A stretch of DNA of 16,687 nt, from NCBI GenBank assembly GCA_016839245.1, contig JAEOUN010000013.1, positions 1-16,687 on the forward strand, given 5' to 3'. This stretch comes from Candidatus Thorarchaeota archaeon (GTDB lineage Archaea > Asgardarchaeota > Thorarchaeia > Thorarchaeales > Thorarchaeaceae). The position numbers and the translations under genes are program-made. This document shows positions 14,858 through 16,687 of this stretch, in pieces. The notes below the pieces were generated by a model, which was given only the letters and a program-made list of their open reading frames with translations, was not told the origin of the DNA and did not search any database. Position 1 is the first letter of the stretch. Every line of letters starts with the position of its first letter.

Positions 14858-14940
14858 TTGGTATCACTATGTGTTCATTTCAGACGAATTTTCTAATAGC
14901 TAGCTACACTGATAACTTATATTTACACGCATGAACGAGG
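14858..14940. promoter_or_regulatory. Divergent promoter region, birA and Ntn-hydrolase
   Basis: This 83-base gap serves two diverging genes. A TATA-like CTTATATTT (14916-14924) lies about 20-24 bases before the Ntn-hydrolase start at 14941. Its complement, AAATATAAG, is about 60 bases before the birA start, so one box may drive both directions. A perfect 10-bp palindrome, TAGCTAGCTA (14897-14906), lies between that box and birA and is a candidate regulator site. Confidence 0.4.
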
Positions 14941-15777
14941 TTGAGTTGTGTGTTAGCTATGCCGAGCTTCGCGGGTGCAATTATTCTACCGGATTTGAAA
15001 AAAACCGTACTTTTCAAGAATAGAGACATGATTGCTAATGACCATCGAGATGAGTTATTCTATGATGTTGACTGCTTTGGTATCAGAGGTATAGACAATG
15101 TCACTGGTAAGATTGAAGGTATAGCAATTGGTGTAAACAGATTTGGACTTGCAATTGCGAACACTCATGTCAAAGACACTTCGGATCCATCATACCATGT
15201 ACTCACAGAACAACTTCTCATGTTTTCCAAGGATGCAGAAGATGGACTAACCATGACTGTTGATCAACTAAAAAAGGGACGCAACTATCAATGGGGCAAC
15301 CTAATCCTTGCAGACAATGACAGTATGCTTGCAATTGAACTCGCAGGAAATGACCATTCAATTGAATGGTCGGAGAGACGCGTTCTTAGAACGGGTCATC
15401 ATATAATGTTAGACACTGAAAGAAGTCTGATTGAAGAAAATACAGGATATGATAACAGCGTAAGACGGGTGGAGCGGGGATATCAATTGATACGTGAAAT
15501 CAAGACAATGGATCAGATCTTTTCATTACTTAAGGATCATAACGGAAATCCCGGTCAAGCTAGTCTATGTCGTCATCCAGAAGGAAGCAACGAATGTAAG
15601 ACAATTATGAGTTATGTCATAGAAGTTGATTACAGTCAAGACTCAGGTCGGCCAAAGATTGTATTCCATTATGCCAAGGGAACTCCTTGCCAGAGTGTCT
15701 ACAATGCAATTCCAATCGTCTTTCCTGCGGACGAGGAAACAATCAAACGTGCAAATCAAATCTATCATAATATGTGA
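14941..15777 (+). CDS. Ntn-hydrolase, NRDE/C45 acyltransferase-like
   Basis: This 278-residue protein resembles C45 peptidases (isopenicillin-N acyltransferase-like) and NRDE proteins, enzymes with an N-terminal Cys nucleophile acting on amide or acyl bonds. The signals are Cys3, then LFKNRDM (24-30), GVNRFGLAIANTH (64-76), YQWGNLILADNDSMLAIE (116-133) and LRTGHH (149-154). The substrate is not predictable. The TTG at 14941 is chosen because it is the only start that keeps Cys3, and a TATA-like box lies at near-leaderless distance. A GTG at 14950 or ATG at 14959 would delete the nucleophile. The predicted start Met-Ser-Cys is odd, since Met removal alone would not expose Cys. A 6-bp inverted repeat (15780-15798) follows the gene but has no T-run. 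Confidence 0.72.
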   Translation: MSCVLAMPSFAGAIILPDLKKTVLFKNRDMIANDHRDELFYDVDCFGIRGIDNVTGKIEGIAIGVNRFGLAIANTHVKDTSDPSYHVLTEQLLMFSKDAEDGLTMTVDQLKKGRNYQWGNLILADNDSMLAIELAGNDHSIEWSERRVLRTGHHIMLDTERSLIEENTGYDNSVRRVERGYQLIREIKTMDQIFSLLKDHNGNPGQASLCRHPEGSNECKTIMSYVIEVDYSQDSGRPKIVFHYAKGTPCQSVYNAIPIVFPADEETIKRANQIYHNM

Positions 15778-15885
15778 ACTGTGTTAGAATAAAACACATA
15801 CTGTACAAATTCGCAGAGAGATTTACACCGCAGGATAGACAAAGCAGATCAAAGATGATTTTATTTTGCAAATAACGATGACGAC

Positions 15886-16687
15886 CTATGTGATTTCGAA
15901 GGGCTCCTCAGGTTCTGGCTCTATTGATAGTTCAGTCTTCTTGAGTAGAGCAAGTTCACGCTCCTTTTTCTTGAAGAACGAATAAAACATAATTATGGCA
16001 AGAACATAGAGACCTGCAACCACAAAATATGGTGTTTGATACATTTCCATCGCAAGGAACCATCCACCAATATTAGCTCCAATTCCACGAACTAGCGAAT
16101 CTCCTGTACGCACCACACCTACAGCAGTAGCACGTTCATCCTTTGTTAAGTTCTCCATAAAGAAAGCATTTGAAACAGGTCCAGCCATGTTCATCAATGT
16201 ACTTCTGGCGACATAGCCAAGAACAGCAAGAGGTAGAGTCTCTGCAAGTCCAATCAGCAAGAGGAAAGGAATAGACAATGCTTCTGTAAAAACAACAGTT
16301 TTGACCTTTCCAAACCGATCAGCCAATACAGGCGCTAGAAAGTTACCTGAAGCAAGAACAATTGTGTTTATTCCAAAGATTATGCCGATTAAATCAGCAC
16401 TAGCTGAAAACTGGTATTTGAAGAAGAGATTGAAGAACATCACGATTACTCCTGCGCCCATTCCCACTGTCGTCACAGTCATTGCGTATTTACTAATGAA
16501 ACTCCAATGAATCACATTCTTCAGACTAATCTGTGGCGAAGAGGATGAAGGAGTATCGGAAGACATGAAAATGATTAACACAAGAGCAATTGCAGAGGGA
16601 ATGAGTGTCACCAATAATGTCCATCGATACGCGGCGATGCTCGCAGGCAGGACATTGAAGAGAGACGAGAATGTCCCAGGAAGAAAT
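15886..16687 (-). CDS. Major facilitator superfamily transporter, 5' end missing
   Basis: The frame runs without a stop from 15886 to the window edge, so the start lies outside. What is visible is the C-terminal half, about 267 residues with six or seven membrane helices and an acidic tail (EPEPEEPFEIT). The inter-helix motif VLADRFGKVKTV matches the GxxxDRxGR motif of the superfamily. The segment before it (about SSDTPSSSSPQISLKNVIHW) looks like the central cytoplasmic loop. An internal TTG at 16614 is not the real start, because coding continues upstream (FLPGTFSSLFNVLPAS). The substrate is unknown. It converges with the Ntn-hydrolase gene. Confidence 0.87.
   Translation of the reverse strand, partial: FLPGTFSSLFNVLPASIAAYRWTLLVTLIPSAIALVLIIFMSSDTPSSSSPQISLKNVIHWSFISKYAMTVTTVGMGAGVIVMFFNLFFKYQFSASADLIGIIFGINTIVLASGNFLAPVLADRFGKVKTVVFTEALSIPFLLLIGLAETLPLAVLGYVARSTLMNMAGPVSNAFFMENLTKDERATAVGVVRTGDSLVRGIGANIGGWFLAMEMYQTPYFVVAGLYVLAIIMFYSFFKKKERELALLKKTELSIEPEPEEPFEIT

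Noticed and set aside
15780..15798. Inverted repeat TGTGTT/AACACA after the Ntn-hydrolase gene as a terminator
   Set aside because: Only 6-bp AT-rich arms and no following T-run, so it is mentioned with the gene but not called as a terminator.

Overview
The window looks archaeal. Several genes have A/T-rich TATA-like boxes about 25 bases before the predicted transcript start. Two small genes appear leaderless, with the box 24-31 bases before the ATG. The families present (Acr3, a monofunctional biotin ligase, a propionyl-CoA carboxylase-type carboxyltransferase, a HerA/VirB4-class ATPase, LAGLIDADG and HNH nucleases) fit an archaeon with moderate AT content. An Asgard lineage is possible, but nothing here proves it. 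There are no rRNA or tRNA genes and no cas genes.

Layout. Bases 1-550 are the trailer end of a CRISPR array that continues off the left edge. A carboxyltransferase beta subunit gene (pccB/mmdA type) follows on the minus strand (622-2175). Upstream of it, on the same strand, is a two-gene unit of about 7.3 kb. The first gene encodes a membrane-anchored HerA/VirB4-type ATPase (9582 down to 6067). It overlaps a 1270-residue protein (6077 down to 2265) that has a very acidic N-terminal third, a basic linker, four tandem helix-turn-helix-like repeats and a C-terminal two-motif LAGLIDADG domain. Upstream of the ATPase, at 9801-9928, lies what looks like a second, diverged copy of the pccB leader and first codons, broken off after about 17 codons. 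The two-gene unit is therefore bracketed by direct repeats of the pccB 5' end, as expected of an element that inserted at the start of pccB and left or supplied a replacement 5' end. This is the most unusual part of the window.

To the right come a small HNH endonuclease gene (10232-10489), then an arsenite efflux operon (acr3 then arsR, plus strand). The operon has a perfect 7-bp inverted repeat directly downstream of its TATA box. Next is a minus-strand group read from right to left: biotin-protein ligase, metallophosphoesterase, an RNase HIII-type ribonuclease, and a small membrane protein with its own TATA box. Divergent from the biotin ligase is an Ntn-hydrolase (NRDE/C45-like). The window ends inside an MFS transporter gene.

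Functional links. Biotin-protein ligase would biotinylate the carrier protein that works with the carboxyltransferase; the carrier and biotin carboxylase subunits are not in the window. Acr3 and ArsR form a self-contained arsenic response. The ATPase and the HTH/LAGLIDADG protein are translationally coupled and probably act together on DNA at the membrane. Whether that is element transfer, homing or defence cannot be decided from sequence alone.
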